Positions 47,014-59,344 of a DNA stretch of 64,000 bases are shown piece by piece. Under the pieces are notes generated by a model. It was given only the letters and a program-made list of their open reading frames with translations. It did no database searches and was not told the DNA's origin. How positions within the stretch are numbered: position 1 is the first letter of the stretch; every line of letters starts with the position of its first letter. The DNA is taken from contig JBNGIQ010009265.1 in the NCBI GenBank assembly GCA_049999765.1, positions 1-64,000 on the forward strand, in the 5' to 3' direction. Made by a program: the position numbers and the translations under genes. The stretch comes from Phaeoceros laevis. Taxonomy: Eukaryota; Anthocerotophyta; Anthocerotopsida; Notothyladales.

Positions 47014-48571
47014 CTAAACGAGAGAACAAAAGTAATCCCATCAGCTACAATTAGTGAATGCAAATATGTGCAGTAGTGTCCAGATTAGCTTCTACCTAGT
47101 CTCCGTTCTTCAACATCAAGGCTCCGACACTGGCTCTATAATGGATGCGAAGGCAAACACAGTCTTGTACCTGTCCGCTGCGGTGGAGATTGCAGGCAGG
47201 CGATCCCGAAATGGACGAAGTGGAGAAAACGGGTCCGGTACTCAGCTGCATACCCAGGCTGCCCGCCATATTGTGTGAGGTGCTTCAGCACACGCACTTT
47301 CCCTTGGCAGCAAGGGTCGTGCTCAACTTGCTAGAAGCGGCCAATTGTGCCCCAGATTCCCAGGGAATTCCTTGGCATACACTGCAAGATTGACCCCAAA
47401 GACAGTAGCTCAAAGGAGTGCACACACGCGCCTCAGCTTCTCTGCTCCACTGGGAAGTCGGAATAAACCCAATATGATGTGTCGGCACAGCAATCAGGAG
47501 TCACAACGTGCAACTGCTGACACATTGGCTGCATGCAAAGTGCATTTTCCCAATACTGCTGCTATCCTATAGCAACTTCAAGCAGGAGGGAACATTCTAG
47601 AATCTTTGTGACACTTGCAAACAGGACAATGGATTGGATCAAGGAAAACATACGCAGCTTCCTTCCTTCGTGTGTCACGGCATGTGCCAAATCGTCACAT
47701 AAGATCAAATTGGACCACACCACTTCTCGTCTCACACTCGGAGGAGTGCCAGGTACGTTTGTGGCTGGAAATCTCGTCACCTGGTTCCAGGTCATCCCGA
47801 TTTCACGCCATCCTGGTCCACTCCGGTTGGAGGTAGCGCCACGTGGACGCATGGGCTTATCATAATGCAGTACATATATAGTGTTGCAATTCATATTTGT
47901 AACTTCAAATAGCCTTGTAGACAGTGTCACAGTGCTAGACACAAATTCAGTCTCAAGCGGAATGCGCAAATAGCGCAGCCGCTCGCTACCAGGTTTGCTG
48001 GCCCCGCAGTACCCACACCTCCGATGCTCACGAGGCAACCAAACAGTGTAAAGGATGTTCGTTTTCCTTCCATTACTGAGGCATAAGCCCTAATGTGCGA
48101 AAGTTTAGCGCCTCGTCCGTTGAGCTCTTCAGCCGTGAGAGTTCTTCGTCGCGCATCGTTCGCACTAGAGCCTTTCATCGAGCATCGTGCTCCTAGCAAT
48201 TTCCGCCGAGCAGCTGAGGCTATTTTTGCGTGTGCAGCTGTATGCTGGACGGTTAGGGTGTGATTGTCTCGAACTTTAAGACTAGGGGCCCAAGCTGAGA
48301 CAGGAGCGAGGATGCAGGCGTGTTTTGCTGTGTCCAGGGTGTAGGAGCACCGGTTGGGACCTCTAGCTGGAGCTGTGCGCAGGCACGGATGAAGATGTGA
48401 CGAGGATGGTAGTTGATCAAGTCGGATGAGCTGGTATGGCGTCATTGCGGATTTTATGTCGTTGCCTTCAGGTACAGCTCGTGCAGCTGTTCTGCTAGAC
48501 GTCAGAACCCTATCTGCTAGGCTGCGGCTCCTATATCACAGACAGGCACCTGTTTGTTGTCATATGAACGG
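47014..48571. other. Upstream region of the Rossmann-CIA30 gene
   Basis: Should contain the missing first exon of the minus-strand gene and the promoter of the plus-strand HARBI1-like gene. Minus ORFs at 48445-47927 (true ATG; Ser/Ala/Arg-rich, transit-peptide-like) and 48038-47562 are open, but no splice path to 47013 could be proved. Confidence 0.4.
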
Positions 48572-50053
48572 ATGTTGATGTTCATGGAGGGCACAGAAGC
48601 AATGCAGGGCGCTCTGGATTTTTCTGCCATGTTAGGTCGAGAGACAGATGATGAGTCCGGGAAGGATTTGATATCTGGAATAATGGACATCAACGGTTTG
48701 ATACAGCGCAAGCGGCCTAGGGTGCAGAAATTGAGATCTTGGAAGGTGCTCCTTCTCTTTCTCGTGTACGAAGAGCAGTACAGGCGGGAGCAGGAGGAGA
48801 TTGAGAGGCAGTACCGCTTGGAATGGCAATCGTTGGAGGAGGACCACAAGCGGAGAATGGATGCCCTTATGGAGTATTACAGCCAGTTGCAAGAAGAGTA
48901 TGCCGATCTGGATGAGATGGACAGGTGCAGGTTCAAGCGTTCGCGCTTGGCAGCAGCAGCAGTTGGAGCAGCCATCTCCACTCAAACCAGTGTTCAGCGC
49001 AGGCTGTGGGTGAAAACTCGGTCACAGGCCTGGTGGGAGCGGTGCAGTGACCCTGAATTTCCTGTTGCCGAGTTTCACAAAGCTTTTCGGATGAGTCCCA
49101 GCACGTTCGACAGGATTTGTGAGGAGCTGCGGTCGGTCGTAGCCAAAGAGGACACCATGCTCCGGGCTGCTATTCCAGTAAGGCAGCGGGTGGCTGTATG
49201 CATCTGGCGTCTGGCCACAGGGGAGCCTTTGAGGCTTGTTTCTAAAAAGTTTGGGCTGGGCATTTCCACTTGCCATAAGCTTATCCTCGAAGTTTGCGCT
49301 GCTATCAATGATGTTCTTCTTCCCAAGTATGTCCAGTGGCCATCAGAAGAGCGGTTGCAGGCCGTCATGCACGACTATGAAGGAGTTTGCGGGATCCAGA
49401 ATGTTGTGGGGTCAATGTACACGACGCACATACCCATTATTGCTCCCAAAATCAATGTGGCAGCGTATTACAACAAACGGCATACGGATCGTAATCAAAA
49501 AACCTCCTACTCGATAACACTGCAGGGAGTTGTCGACATCAAGGGTGCTTTTACAGATGTCTGCATAGGCTGGCCCGGATCCATGACTGATGCACAGGTG
49601 TTGGAAAAATCTGCATTGTATCAAAGAGGTATCAATAGCTCGCTGAAAGGAATGTGGCTTGTGGGTGGCCCAGGATATCCGCTGTTGGACTGGCTTTTGG
49701 TTCCCTACATGCACCATAACATGACATGGGCTCATCACACATTCAACGAGAAAATCACTGAGGCGCTCAAAGTTGCCGAGGGGGCCTTCGGAAGATTGAA
49801 GGGTAGGTGGCGTTTTCTCCAGAAGAGATCGGAGGTAAAGCTGCAGGAACTCCCAGCAGTGCTTGGTGCCTGCTGTGTCCTTCACAATGTCTGCGAGCAG
49901 CATGATGAAGGATTTGACCCAGAGCTCGCATACAAAATAGCAGACGAATCCATGTATGCTGAGATGACTTCCTCGTCACTACCTGCGATGCAACAGCGGG
50001 ATGTGATAGCTCACAACCTTCTCCATAATGTCCCTATGGGCACCTACTTGTGA
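48572..50053 (+). CDS. Domesticated PIF/Harbinger (HARBI1-type) nuclease-like protein
   Basis: A single exon of 493 residues from the ATG at 48572; the frame upstream opens with TTG. The N-terminal 130 residues are acidic, then Glu/Arg-rich coiled coil (EEQYRREQEEIERQYRLEWQ). The nuclease part has RLWVKTRSQAWWERC, FHKAFRMSPSTFDRICEEL, RVAVCIWRLATGEPLRLVSK, KFGLGISTCHKLILEV, NVVGSMYTTHIPIIAPKINV, KTSYSITLQGVVDIKGAFTD, GSMTDAQVLEKS and AFGRLKGRWRFLQKRSEVKL. This closely follows the single-copy plant proteins At4g29780 and At5g12010. At the first catalytic Asp of the DDE triad (usually GAIDGTH) it has Tyr (GSMYTTH), so nuclease activity is unlikely. No terminal repeats were seen, consistent with a host gene. 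Relatives such as ALP1 act with Polycomb complexes; the role here is unknown. Confidence 0.9.
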   Translation: MLMFMEGTEAMQGALDFSAMLGRETDDESGKDLISGIMDINGLIQRKRPRVQKLRSWKVLLLFLVYEEQYRREQEEIERQYRLEWQSLEEDHKRRMDALMEYYSQLQEEYADLDEMDRCRFKRSRLAAAAVGAAISTQTSVQRRLWVKTRSQAWWERCSDPEFPVAEFHKAFRMSPSTFDRICEELRSVVAKEDTMLRAAIPVRQRVAVCIWRLATGEPLRLVSKKFGLGISTCHKLILEVCAAINDVLLPKYVQWPSEERLQAVMHDYEGVCGIQNVVGSMYTTHIPIIAPKINVAAYYNKRHTDRNQKTSYSITLQGVVDIKGAFTDVCIGWPGSMTDAQVLEKSALYQRGINSSLKGMWLVGGPGYPLLDWLLVPYMHHNMTWAHHTFNEKITEALKVAEGAFGRLKGRWRFLQKRSEVKLQELPAVLGACCVLHNVCEQHDEGFDPELAYKIADESMYAEMTSSSLPAMQQRDVIAHNLLHNVPMGTYL

Positions 50054-51161
50054 TGATGGAGCACGTTGGTGTCAGCAGCAGTAGCTGGCATCTTCGACCA
50101 CCTATCAACAAAATCAAGCTCCCAGCTTCAACCCAAGGTACCCTTGCCATACTATAGATACGCTCGTATGTTGGGTAGAATCTTACCTGTACTGAGTGAA
50201 TGGTCAACGTAATATCTCTGTTGCAGGGGACCAACGGTGAAAGATATCGAGGGCCAAGTGCAAATCAAAATATCTTCAGCGTTTTCGCTACACGCAAAGT
50301 GCAGCTCATTGTTTAGGAAGATTTGGACATAATGTATCATACAAACTTGTCGTTTCGGATGGCCTTTTACTTTTTGTTACACAGTTTCTGCCGTTACCGT
50401 AGCGCAAAGGAGTTCACCATACTCAAAAGTCGTCTTTTGCAATTAAACGGGAAATCGTCAGTTAACCTTCTCTTGATTTCTTGATGAGTCAAAGAAAATG
50501 AGTTAACACATTCTTCACAAGTACGTACTCTGGGGATTTGCAAAGAGATATTCGTAACTTCCCGTCAAATGATTCCTCAATTACGATTGTCATGAATTAA
50601 ATGGATAGAAAGCCACAGGGAGCCCAAATTACATCAATGAACACGGACGATCTGAACCCGCTTGAAACCCTACAGCTACTCCCGGAACCTACCGACCCTT
50701 CATGCAGGATACACGTAATTTACAGGCACATTTCTCCACTTGAAGCAGCTTCACTTCAAAGTTGGTAACGAAGGACCGCAGACCTCGTCAGCCACTTGTG
50801 GCAGCTCTTGGAACCCACAAAATGAAAAATCCGCCAAAACATACTTGAGANNNNNNNNNNGCTCTTGGAACCCACAAAATGAAAAATCCGCCAAAACATA
50901 CTTGAGATTGGAGGAAGTCCAAGGGTCTCAAGTCTTGCTCCTCGTCCAAGTTGATACAGTTGCCTCAGATGAGGCCTAGAGTACACCATGCCTTCTGCGC
51001 CCTAAAAGAAAAGCGGTTCGTAGAGGCCAGCTGGCAATCAATTCACTGATACCCCTTCGAGGATACAGATATGCACAAAACGATCGCTGGTCAGCACAGT
51101 GATCTCAGGAACTGGTCCCCATGTTACATTCCAGCAGCCCATGCGCTCGTTAACATAATAA
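50054..51161. other. Convergent intergenic region with 10-N join
   Basis: 3' flanks of the HARBI1-like and trihelix genes. The segment gctcttggaacccacaaaat through acttgaga occurs at 50804-50850 and again, identical, at 50861-50907, right across ten Ns (50851-50860). Confidence 0.6.
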
Positions 51162-52298
51162 CTAGTTGCCGTCGCTCATAAGTTTGCTGACAAGCACATT
51201 GAAGAGTTCATCTCGTTTCTCTGCACGAGCCTCTTCTTTGATGCGTCTCTGCTCCTCACGTTCTCGCCACACTTGCTCTCGAGCCATGCGTTCGTGCTCA
51301 AGTTTCTCCACCGTCTCTCTCCATTCCTGTTCCCTCATCCTCCTTTCTTGCTCCCTTCTCTCAACTCCCTCCCTCCACTGTTCCTCGACCCTCTGCTGCT
51401 GCTGGAAGAAGTCTTCAAGCACTTCCTGCATGCTGCTAGCTCGATACTTCTCAGCTGTCACCCTCTGCCTCTCTTTGTCCGCTTTCCTCTTTTTCCTCCG
51501 GACAACCACCTCATCCTCACTCTCTTCATCATCGTCAAACTCATCCCCTGTGTCATCTTCTGACGATTTCTCGCCCACCAGACTTTTCAACCTCTTACCT
51601 TTCTTCTTCGGCCTTGCTCCAGACTCCGACTCCAGCAAAAGTCTGTCCGAATTCTTTAGCCGTTCCTTAAAAATTGCATCCAGCTCCTCGTAGAAGGGAC
51701 ACTGCCGGCCGTTATCCGGCTCTGAAGTCTCCTTTCCCTGCAAAGAAGCAAGATGTCCAGGTTCAAATTAAAACTGAAGTTGAAAACAGCGCTTCAAACC
51801 TCTCTACCACAAAACCCTACGACTCGTACCGTCTTTTACAGCCACGGGAGGAAAGACAAACTCCCACAATGCCTCGCCACGTACAACAGAAACTGATCGG
51901 GTTCAACAAGATACCTCCACCCGGACTAACGCAGACCCAGCAAGACCAACAGTTGTGAAGCAAACAAAAACCTTGTATCTGTTGACCAGGTTTTTCCACT
52001 TGCATTTGCACTGGTCTGCACTGCGACGAAACCCCTTCTCCTTCATTTTACCAGCAATGAGCTCCCACAGAGTCTTGTTCCTCTTTGTCTGCGTGAAGTC
52101 TTTCTCCAGTTCAGCGCGAATGGCAATGAACTCCTTGGTCTCATGGTAACCCCACTGCGGTATCCGCTCCTCCTTCTTACGCATCCGCCCGGACGACACG
52201 CCCGCAAACTCCCCGCTCCCTGTGGGGGCAGGCACAGTCCCCGCGGGAGGAGAAGGCTGCAGTTGCAAGGCCTGCATCACAGCCAAATTCTCCCCCAT
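51162..52298 (-). CDS. GT-3-like trihelix transcription factor
   Basis: Two exons, 52298-51972 and 51737-51162, give 300 residues. The start is the ATG at 52298, just after an in-frame GTG. The trihelix DNA-binding domain spans about 45-110: WGYHETKEFIAIRAELEKDF, TKRNKTLWELIAGKMKEKGF, RRSADQCKCKWKNLVNRYK, with conserved Trp in each helix. It continues GKETSEPDNGRQCPFYEELD across the intron, as in GT-3a/GT-3b. A nuclear-signal-like KKKGKRLK, an acidic patch (DDTGDEFDDDEESEDE), a basic RRKKRK and a long Glu/Arg coiled coil (about 225-290) follow. GT factors bind GT-rich promoter elements in the nucleus; the coiled coil is the usual dimerisation region. It faces the HARBI1-like gene, an arrangement seen within Harbinger transposons, though this sequence looks like a host transcription factor. 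Confidence 0.92.
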
Positions 52299-53716
52299 CA
52301 CCCCTGCTCTCCCTGGAAACGCCAGCGTGTCTGCCTACTGCGACTGCCAATGGTCGATGCTCAGCTGCTGCTCCTATCCCGCCACAGGCCCGATATCTAG
52401 GGTTCGCTAGTCTTCCTATATCTCCGTGCCGGTGAGCTCCTTGCAGCTCTCCTTCTTGCATTGCGGCTTGGTTTTGTAGGCGTTCTCTACTGAGATCGGA
52501 CATCAATTTGCTCCTCTGTTTCGGACCTGGCTCCTACCAGGAGGGAAGGCCGAGGAAGCAAGCAGGCGAGCAGGCAGGCAAGTCACTTAATACATGCTCA
52601 GGACGAAAGACACATGGCAATTTCGCCGAGGCTAAACCCTCTCTCTTATGGACTAAACCCTAATTTGATTTGATCCTCTTTCTTGAGCACGTTAGGTTCT
52701 CAGCTGGAAGCTGGGCTTGCACCAAAGTTGAACGAGAAGGCGAAACTGGCACAACCGCGTACTTGACAGGCGGCCGCAACAGAAAAGCGCCTGCGTACCT
52801 GGACGCGTCTGCCCGCAATACAATGCTCCAAAATTGCCAACGGGGTTGGGAGGTTGGGAAGGACGAATTTAGGTCATCCGCTTCGCACGGTTTGAGGCAC
52901 ATTATTCCTTGTGTTGCAAGTCGAAAACGATTCTAAACGAATTTTCTATTATTATTTGAAAATCGACTCGCATGACGTAACGACTCTACGTAGGATGATC
53001 TCACTTCCGTCTCCGTAGATGGTCGTCCAATGCTCGGCGCGGCTCGGCTCAGCTCAGCTCCGATTGGCGATGTCTCGTTGGTTGCGGCCTGCAGCGCCGC
53101 CCAATTGAGCGCGTACCCGGCCTTCCGGCGCCCGCGCCACTTGTGCCAAGTGCGGACTCCCAGAAGTCCCTCATCCTCAGCAGCTCCTTCCTCGTAGGAG
53201 GATTGCCTTCTTCCCAGCTCACCTGCCTGCTGCTACATTCTTCGATGTCCCAAATCCTTTGGTGTACTTGCCCTCCTCGGGAAGCGCGCCAGAAGGCAGT
53301 CTTGGGACGGGTGCCACGCGTTGCTTGCGCTGTGCATTTTAAGAGCAGAGAGCATGCCGGCCGACGGCATTGGAGTTCGGCGCTGCGGGCGGGACCGAGA
53401 AGATGATGTTGGCTGAGGAGCAGATCGAGGAGCAATGTCACACTACAAAGAGCTCTCAAATTTCACTGACTGTATATTACACCGGCCTCGGAGAGGGAAG
53501 CAGAAGAGTCCATGTGGATGAGCAGGAGGTCATCCTGTCACCCGGGCACAATAAAGAATAGGATACAAGGACGGCTAGCCAATTCTGGCCTACAAGCCCA
53601 GACTTGAATGTCCCTGATAGTGAAGACAAGAGATCTGAGATTCTTGCACTACGCCACCTGCGGTGACTCACGAGTTGCGGCAGTGGAGATGTGGGTAGCA
53701 GAAATCCTTTGGCATC
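52299..53716. other. Trihelix upstream region and intergenic
   Basis: A minus ORF at 53459-53049 (136 residues, basic; EEGNPPTRKELLRMRDFW in the middle) has no family I can name and is not called. A mildly repetitive cggctcggctcagctcagct tract lies near 53040. Confidence 0.45.
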
Positions 53717-56200
53717 CTAAGGTTTGGACGAAGTTCCTGGAGGTGGAGTAGGCGTTGGGTATGAACCTGCCCCTGGACTCGAAGGCGTTGCAGTTGCAGC
53801 CTTCTGGCTTGCACCAGGTGTTGGTGGTGGTCGAAGAGGAGACTGCTCACGCAGGAGAAACGAAGTAAGCATTTGGGGCGAACAGTCATGCTAATGCAAC
53901 TTGAGGCTTGAGGCAGACAGACAAAAATTACCTGGAGGGGGAAACTATATGTTCCTCGTTTCTTGTCCGGTTTACCCTGTTACACGTGCATCAAAATTTA
54001 GAGAGTGCTTAAAGATGACAGTTGACAACAAAAGGTCCCTAATACCTTCTAATTGCCACCAGCTAGTCTACCTGGAAGATGTCTCCAAGTTTCTTCAAGC
54101 CTTTGGCACGAAGCTTGAGTTCCTCTTTTGAAGCAGTTGGGTCTGTAAGGAGCTGCAAGCAGACAACAGAGAAAACTTGAGACGAGGGACTACCGGTTGT
54201 TGAGTAAGGGTACTGTACTTCCAGGAAACCACCCAAAGTGACGGGATTTCAGAATAAGGGATTTCACTTGAACACACGTCTCTCACAACCACAATAACAC
54301 ACGACTCCGACATGCTGGACTTCAAAAAGATGAACTCAAATGCTTGCCAGTTTACCTTCTGACAGACACGAGACACCGTGTTCTCAATATCAACGACATT
54401 CACTTTCCAAAGTTGTTCCACCAATTGATCCTGCTTGTTCTGTACAATTTTCTGTATTTGCTCTTCTGTTTGCTCTGGCTCTGCCAAAAGCTCCCTCTTG
54501 ATCTCTTCCTGCATTTGTAGAATGGTGAAAGCAGCTGCTCCATACAAAACATACCACCATTCAACTCCTAGTCAATAATCACCCACACTTGGCCTAGTGA
54601 AAGGGCAACAAGTGAAAGAGAGACCACCTTTAATTGCAGCAAACTGCGTTTGGAATCGGTGCCCTTTGTCTCGCACCCACTCGCTTACAAAAGGAAGTCC
54701 CAAAAATGCCTTCTTTCCCAGCTCCTTGGCGGCTTGTCTGGAATATATATAGCCAATTGTGGGAAGCATGGTGTTGGCGAACGCTGTCGAGCCCATTCGT
54801 AGCAAAACTTATCAGCTCATATTCAAACCCAAACATGCAGAAAGGATCTGATTCTACTTTTGTTATCAGGCACTATTCCTTGACCCATCTTAACCCTTTA
54901 CCCATGGTACCCAATAAGTTTTGCCACATACTAGATTGGCAGTGCTGAAGAGAAGTCAATTTAATTTTTACCTGTCAATCCTGCAAGTATAGAAGTAATT
55001 CAAAACTAAACAATAAAGTGCAGAAGAAAATTAGAGTCCCCTTAGGGATATGTCTCGTGCTCACCTGCATCTTCCAGACGGGTTTTTTCCCTTTTCGCCC
55101 ATTCGATAAATTCTTCTCTCGCATTCTGTACATATGTGTGAAGCCTTTCCTTCAGTTTTACCACAAGTTTATCTTCCCTCGCCAACTGCACTGCCTGTCA
55201 CACCACCACCATCAGGACGATCATACATGGGAAAGCAGTCTCAATAATGATGTACCCAGAGCAAGGATCCGTGCAACACCTGTTCAACAACCAGTGGTAC
55301 AGTGATGTTATAGCACCTGCAGGGTTGCGACTACGATAAAGATAAGTGTCAAATACCTGCAGTTTTGTGCGAAGCTGCTTCATATCTATAGGTTGGTCGT
55401 TTCCAGCTACCACATTAGCTTGCGATATTATTGTGAGCTCTCCCACGTACTCCTCAAATACTTCACTTCCAAAAAGCATCCCGAAAAGTGCAGAGGCATC
55501 CATCATCGTCTCCCTGCAAGGAAGCATCGAGTCAGTACTCGCAATCGCAGCCAGCCTGCTATGGATCAGGCATCCGGAAGTATTGGCACGAAACTGTTTA
55601 GTTGCTGCCACAAAAGATGATTCGCATATTATGAAAACACTTCAACCATAAATTATCAAAGGGTCCGTACTCTTGGAGGCTGGTTTTTCCGTATTTGTCA
55701 TACGTCTCTCGTTTCGCAGGATCGCTGAGAACCTGATATGCTTGTCCCAGCGCCTGAGGAAAACAGAGTACTTCATAAGTGAAAATTAATACAGCAGAAT
55801 CTAAGATCAAAACGCCACTGATCAAATGATTAGACTGGGTTTACCTGGAATTTACTTGCTGCTTGCGGATCGTTCGGGTTTTTGTCAGGATGCACAATCC
55901 TGGCCTACTCTTCAACCAGAAGAATCACATTAGGCGTCAACACAAAATGATCTTCAGTTTCAACAACAGAAGCACACCATGAATGAAACCTCTCGAATTC
56001 TGCAGCAGCCACAAGCCAGTCTAAACCTAGAAAGCGAAGCATCATCAAACCCCTAGAAGCTCCTTCAATCCTCAGCACAAACAGCGTTGCAGAAATCAAT
56101 CCAACGAGTCCACCTGATGATAATAAGCCTTCTTAATCTCCGCAGCGGTGGCCGTAGGTTCTACGCCTAACAGTCCGTAGTACTCTGTATCCTTCACCAT
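53717..56200 (-). CDS. DnaJ10-type J-domain chaperone
   Basis: Multi-exon. Exon 1 (56200-56114) gives [20 protein letters not shown] and EIKKAYYHQ. Exon 2 (from 55904) gives [20 protein letters not shown] with the HPD catalytic loop intact. Exon 3 (about 55753) gives [20 protein letters not shown]. Later pieces are [20 protein letters not shown] with [84 protein letters not shown] and [15 protein letters not shown]. The tail is Pro/Thr-rich, with [18 protein letters not shown] before a stop at 53717. This matches the plant DnaJ10 group: type III J proteins with a DNAJ-X domain and no Gly/Phe or zinc-finger region. They stimulate Hsp70 ATPase; location is unknown. Middle boundaries are approximate. 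Confidence 0.88.
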
Positions 56201-57066
56201 GGCGCAAGACCCTGTCTTCCAATCCAGCTGCTCCGAAGCTCAAAACCAGATCCCCTTCACAACTCCAGGCTAGACAAGGGCGTCAACACTTCCAAAACGC
56301 TTGTTTTCTTCCAAAACTCCGTTGAAGGCGGCACAGAACTTTGTTCGCGTCCCCTGACACTCGGTACTCCGAAGTTGGTGTGATCCCTGTAGCGCAAGGC
56401 AGGTTTCGAACATTTGCGTGCAGCTGGCAGAGCCCTCGGAAGGCGCGTGTCAGCCTGTGGTATGAACGACCCTCGTATTGCCGGGTTCCGCGCTGAGCCG
56501 GCCGAACGTTCGTAGCAGGACTTCACTTGAAGAAATCGTAGTGAAAAAGAACGAGAGCTCACTCACGCACTCACATTTCGTGCTTTAGAGCCCCTTGGTA
56601 CAGGACAAAAATGTGGTGGGGACAAAGCACATGGTGACTTGTACTGTAAAGCGTCTTAGGATGCATGCGTGACTACAGTAGTGTAGTAGTACCCACCTTG
56701 GAGCACCAGCTGCCACCGAGGTTGGCACAAAGAAAATTGGTGTTAAAGGTAAAGCTGCTGCCTTACGCCTGATCCATGGTTACGGCCCCACAAGCCTCCT
56801 TCTCATTTAAACTAACAGGAACTAATTCGCCGCTTTACAGCCTCTCGAGCCCTGCATTTGCAAAAGGGACTTGGTCAATTTCAGAAAATGGTATAAATGC
56901 AAGACAAGAAACATGGGCTTGAGTAGAAATCAGGCTACACCTTTTGGGCATGGCTGGAAGTGTTTCAACTATCTTAAGAAGCATGTCGTCCCCAAGGTCC
57001 GGTTCACTGACACCAATATTCTCGAATGCTGCAACAAACGCAAGGGATCATTTCCAAAGTACAAGA
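56201..57066. other. Intergenic
   Basis: DnaJ10 promoter side and 3' flank of the next minus-strand gene. No coding signal. Confidence 0.5.
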
Positions 57067-59092
57067 TCACCAAGGCCACTGTCTATTCTTTGCAACCAAA
57101 ACGGGTGAGATGCAACCACCTGCTAAGTATTTTTGTGCAGGCTCCAACAGAGCTGATTCTGGCCTGGCTGTAGCCGCCTCCATAGCTCGACCAATAAAAG
57201 TGTACATTAGCACAGCTGCTTTATCAGCAATTCGTTGCATTTTTTCCTCCCTTACACGGTCCTGTTCCATCATGACTACAAGGCTCTGGCTAACCTGACT
57301 AGCTCCCGAAGAATCAACAGCTTCATGGTACCCCATGTCCAAATCATCCCCCAATAGGACCAATGGAACTGAATCTTCTGAATCACTCCCACTGGCTATG
57401 TCCTCATCCATGTGGTCTGCATGTCTACCTACGCTGCTTGCTTCTGAATCCGCCATTGATTGCTCCAAGCTGCTGCGCCTTACATTACAAGTTTTCTTGC
57501 TTCCCTGTTTAGCACGTGTATTTGAACAGCTACTATCTAATGTACCATGCACAGGGCTTGACTCATCAACCAATTTATCACCCCGGGACTCCCCGGACTC
57601 ATGGCTTTGAAGGCCACCACCAAGGATGGTGCCTGTGTCTGTTACATAAGCAGGCGAACTGTGAAACCTGGCACCTGTGGATAGCTGAACGTCCTCTTGA
57701 GCCTCATAGAACTGCATATCCAGAAGATCATCTGATGCCTCACTAGCTGAGTCAGAGCCTTCACCTTCATTTCCGACAACCTTCTTAGGTTCCACTCTAC
57801 TGAAGAACATTTCTCCAGCCCCAATCTCATTGAAGTCCTGGGGGCCGGAAAGGCCACAGCCATCCACAATGAGGTCCCTCAACTGTGAGGAGAAATCTGC
57901 AAGACTTGCTACTTCTTTATCAAATTGTTGCTTCAACTTGAGAAGCAGTGAACCTTTTTGGCTTTTGTGCGACTGCTTCCTGTAGGTCGCCGCATTTATG
58001 GTACCTACAGCCTGGATAACATGCACGGGTATGTCCAAAATGCCGCTTCGTATTATATAGCCGAACAAAATTCTCCTTAATGATTGCTTGAAGTCATTGG
58101 GATGCTTTCTGTGTGACTCCCTTTTTGAACCACTGTTAATATCGAAGTATCCATGTTGGGTCTGGACGTCTTCCCTGATCTGCTCAGTTATCTGCAAATA
58201 AGCAGTTTCCAGCTCCTCACGTTCCAGGTGATCAATCCGGGAGTGAGCAAGCAACATTTGATCCTGCACGCCCTCAGGCCCTCTGTACTGTTTGTCTAAG
58301 CTTAACCTTAAGTTTCCATCCTCGCCAACGGTTGCTCGGGCAGACAGACTCATGACTAGGAGAGTCTTCTGCAAGATAGGTGGGAGACTTGTTTCCTGGA
58401 CAAAAGCTGATGCACGTGCTTTAATACTATTGATATATCTTTCCTTGTTGCCGCAGTACTTGGCCTTCAGAAGAGAAACCTCAGAGGGAGGTTTATTACA
58501 GATCACCTCATACATCACCCTCAGTGTCTGCAAAGACAACTTGTCAAGTTTTGTCAAAGCCATTTCTGCAGCTGCTGTTGGCAATGATGGCAGATCTGAC
58601 AGGAAGCCAGCAGGGCTGTACTTCCGAGCTGATTTCTCATTCCGAACAATTGCTATAACCTGCTGGAGAGGTTCAGCCATACGTCCCCCATCATCAATGC
58701 TGAAACTCAATAGCTTTTCCGCAATCCTGCTCTCCAGCCAACCCCTGTTCATAGCTTTTTTCAAAGGACATGTTGATAGGTTTGACAAAACTTCCTGCAG
58801 GGCCCTGATGTTCAACCCCCTTACGAGAAAAGGTAGGGCCCTCACTAGCTCAAAATCTGAGAGCTCACGTATCCATACACCAAAATGATGATCATCCTCT
58901 AAAAACTCGTTAAAACTTCTTCGTACACAGTTCCTGATGAACTGCACTTTCACAAAACCACGTCACTTTCCATGAGACCCTCAGCATGATATCAGGCTCC
59001 ACCAGAAAGTTACGAGAGACAGCAGTGGAAGCTGTTGGAAGAAGAGCTGAATCTGAGACAATAGGTACCACAGGGGAAAAAGGAATATACAT
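57067..59092 (-). CDS. Conserved plant protein of unknown function (possibly LETM1-like)
   Basis: The large exon 58941-57067 is preceded by 59092-58979 with phase 0 on both sides (…VEPDIMLR joined to FIRNCVRRSFNEFLED), giving at least 662 residues. A further exon at about 59340-59202, splicing as RRSKRFLVKG to SLRNGLTTLQAN, would extend the N-terminus, but it lacks an ATG, so the true start may be further up. The N-terminal half is helical and conserved-looking: FGVWIRELSDFELVRALPFL, KKAMNRGWLESRIAEKLL, SARKYSPAGFLSDLPSLPTA. The centre holds DFKQSLRRILFGYIIRSGIL. The C-terminal 250 residues are acidic and Ser-rich. I do not recognise a defined domain. A relation to Arabidopsis proteins annotated as LETM1-like is a recollection I cannot verify. 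A Ser/Thr-rich start suggests organelle targeting. Confidence 0.65.
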
Positions 59093-59344
59093 GTTCGCTT
59101 GTAAGGTCGTGAGGCCATTCCGGAGTGAACCTGCAAAACAGTCAGTCAGCTCAAATTACTACAGTCGCTGCGGCCTGTAGTACAACACCATCCCCAAGTC
59201 AGCATGCTTACCTTTCACCAAGAAACGTTTGCTCCTCCTCAGCGCCTGGACGAACAGGACAGGGCCATGTTTTGCAGATCCAGTTTCTTCTCGCAGTATC
59301 CAGCTCTTCCTCACGATCGTGCTCTCGGCAAATGCGGGCAGCAA

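Noticed and set aside
51166-51693. Ser-rich ORF antisense to the trihelix gene
   Set aside because: A by-product of the Glu/Arg-rich coiled coil read in reverse.
53049-53459. 136-residue minus ORF with TRKELLRMRDFW
   Set aside because: A faint resemblance to a ubiquitin-domain protein segment was considered, but it is too short and unsupported to call.
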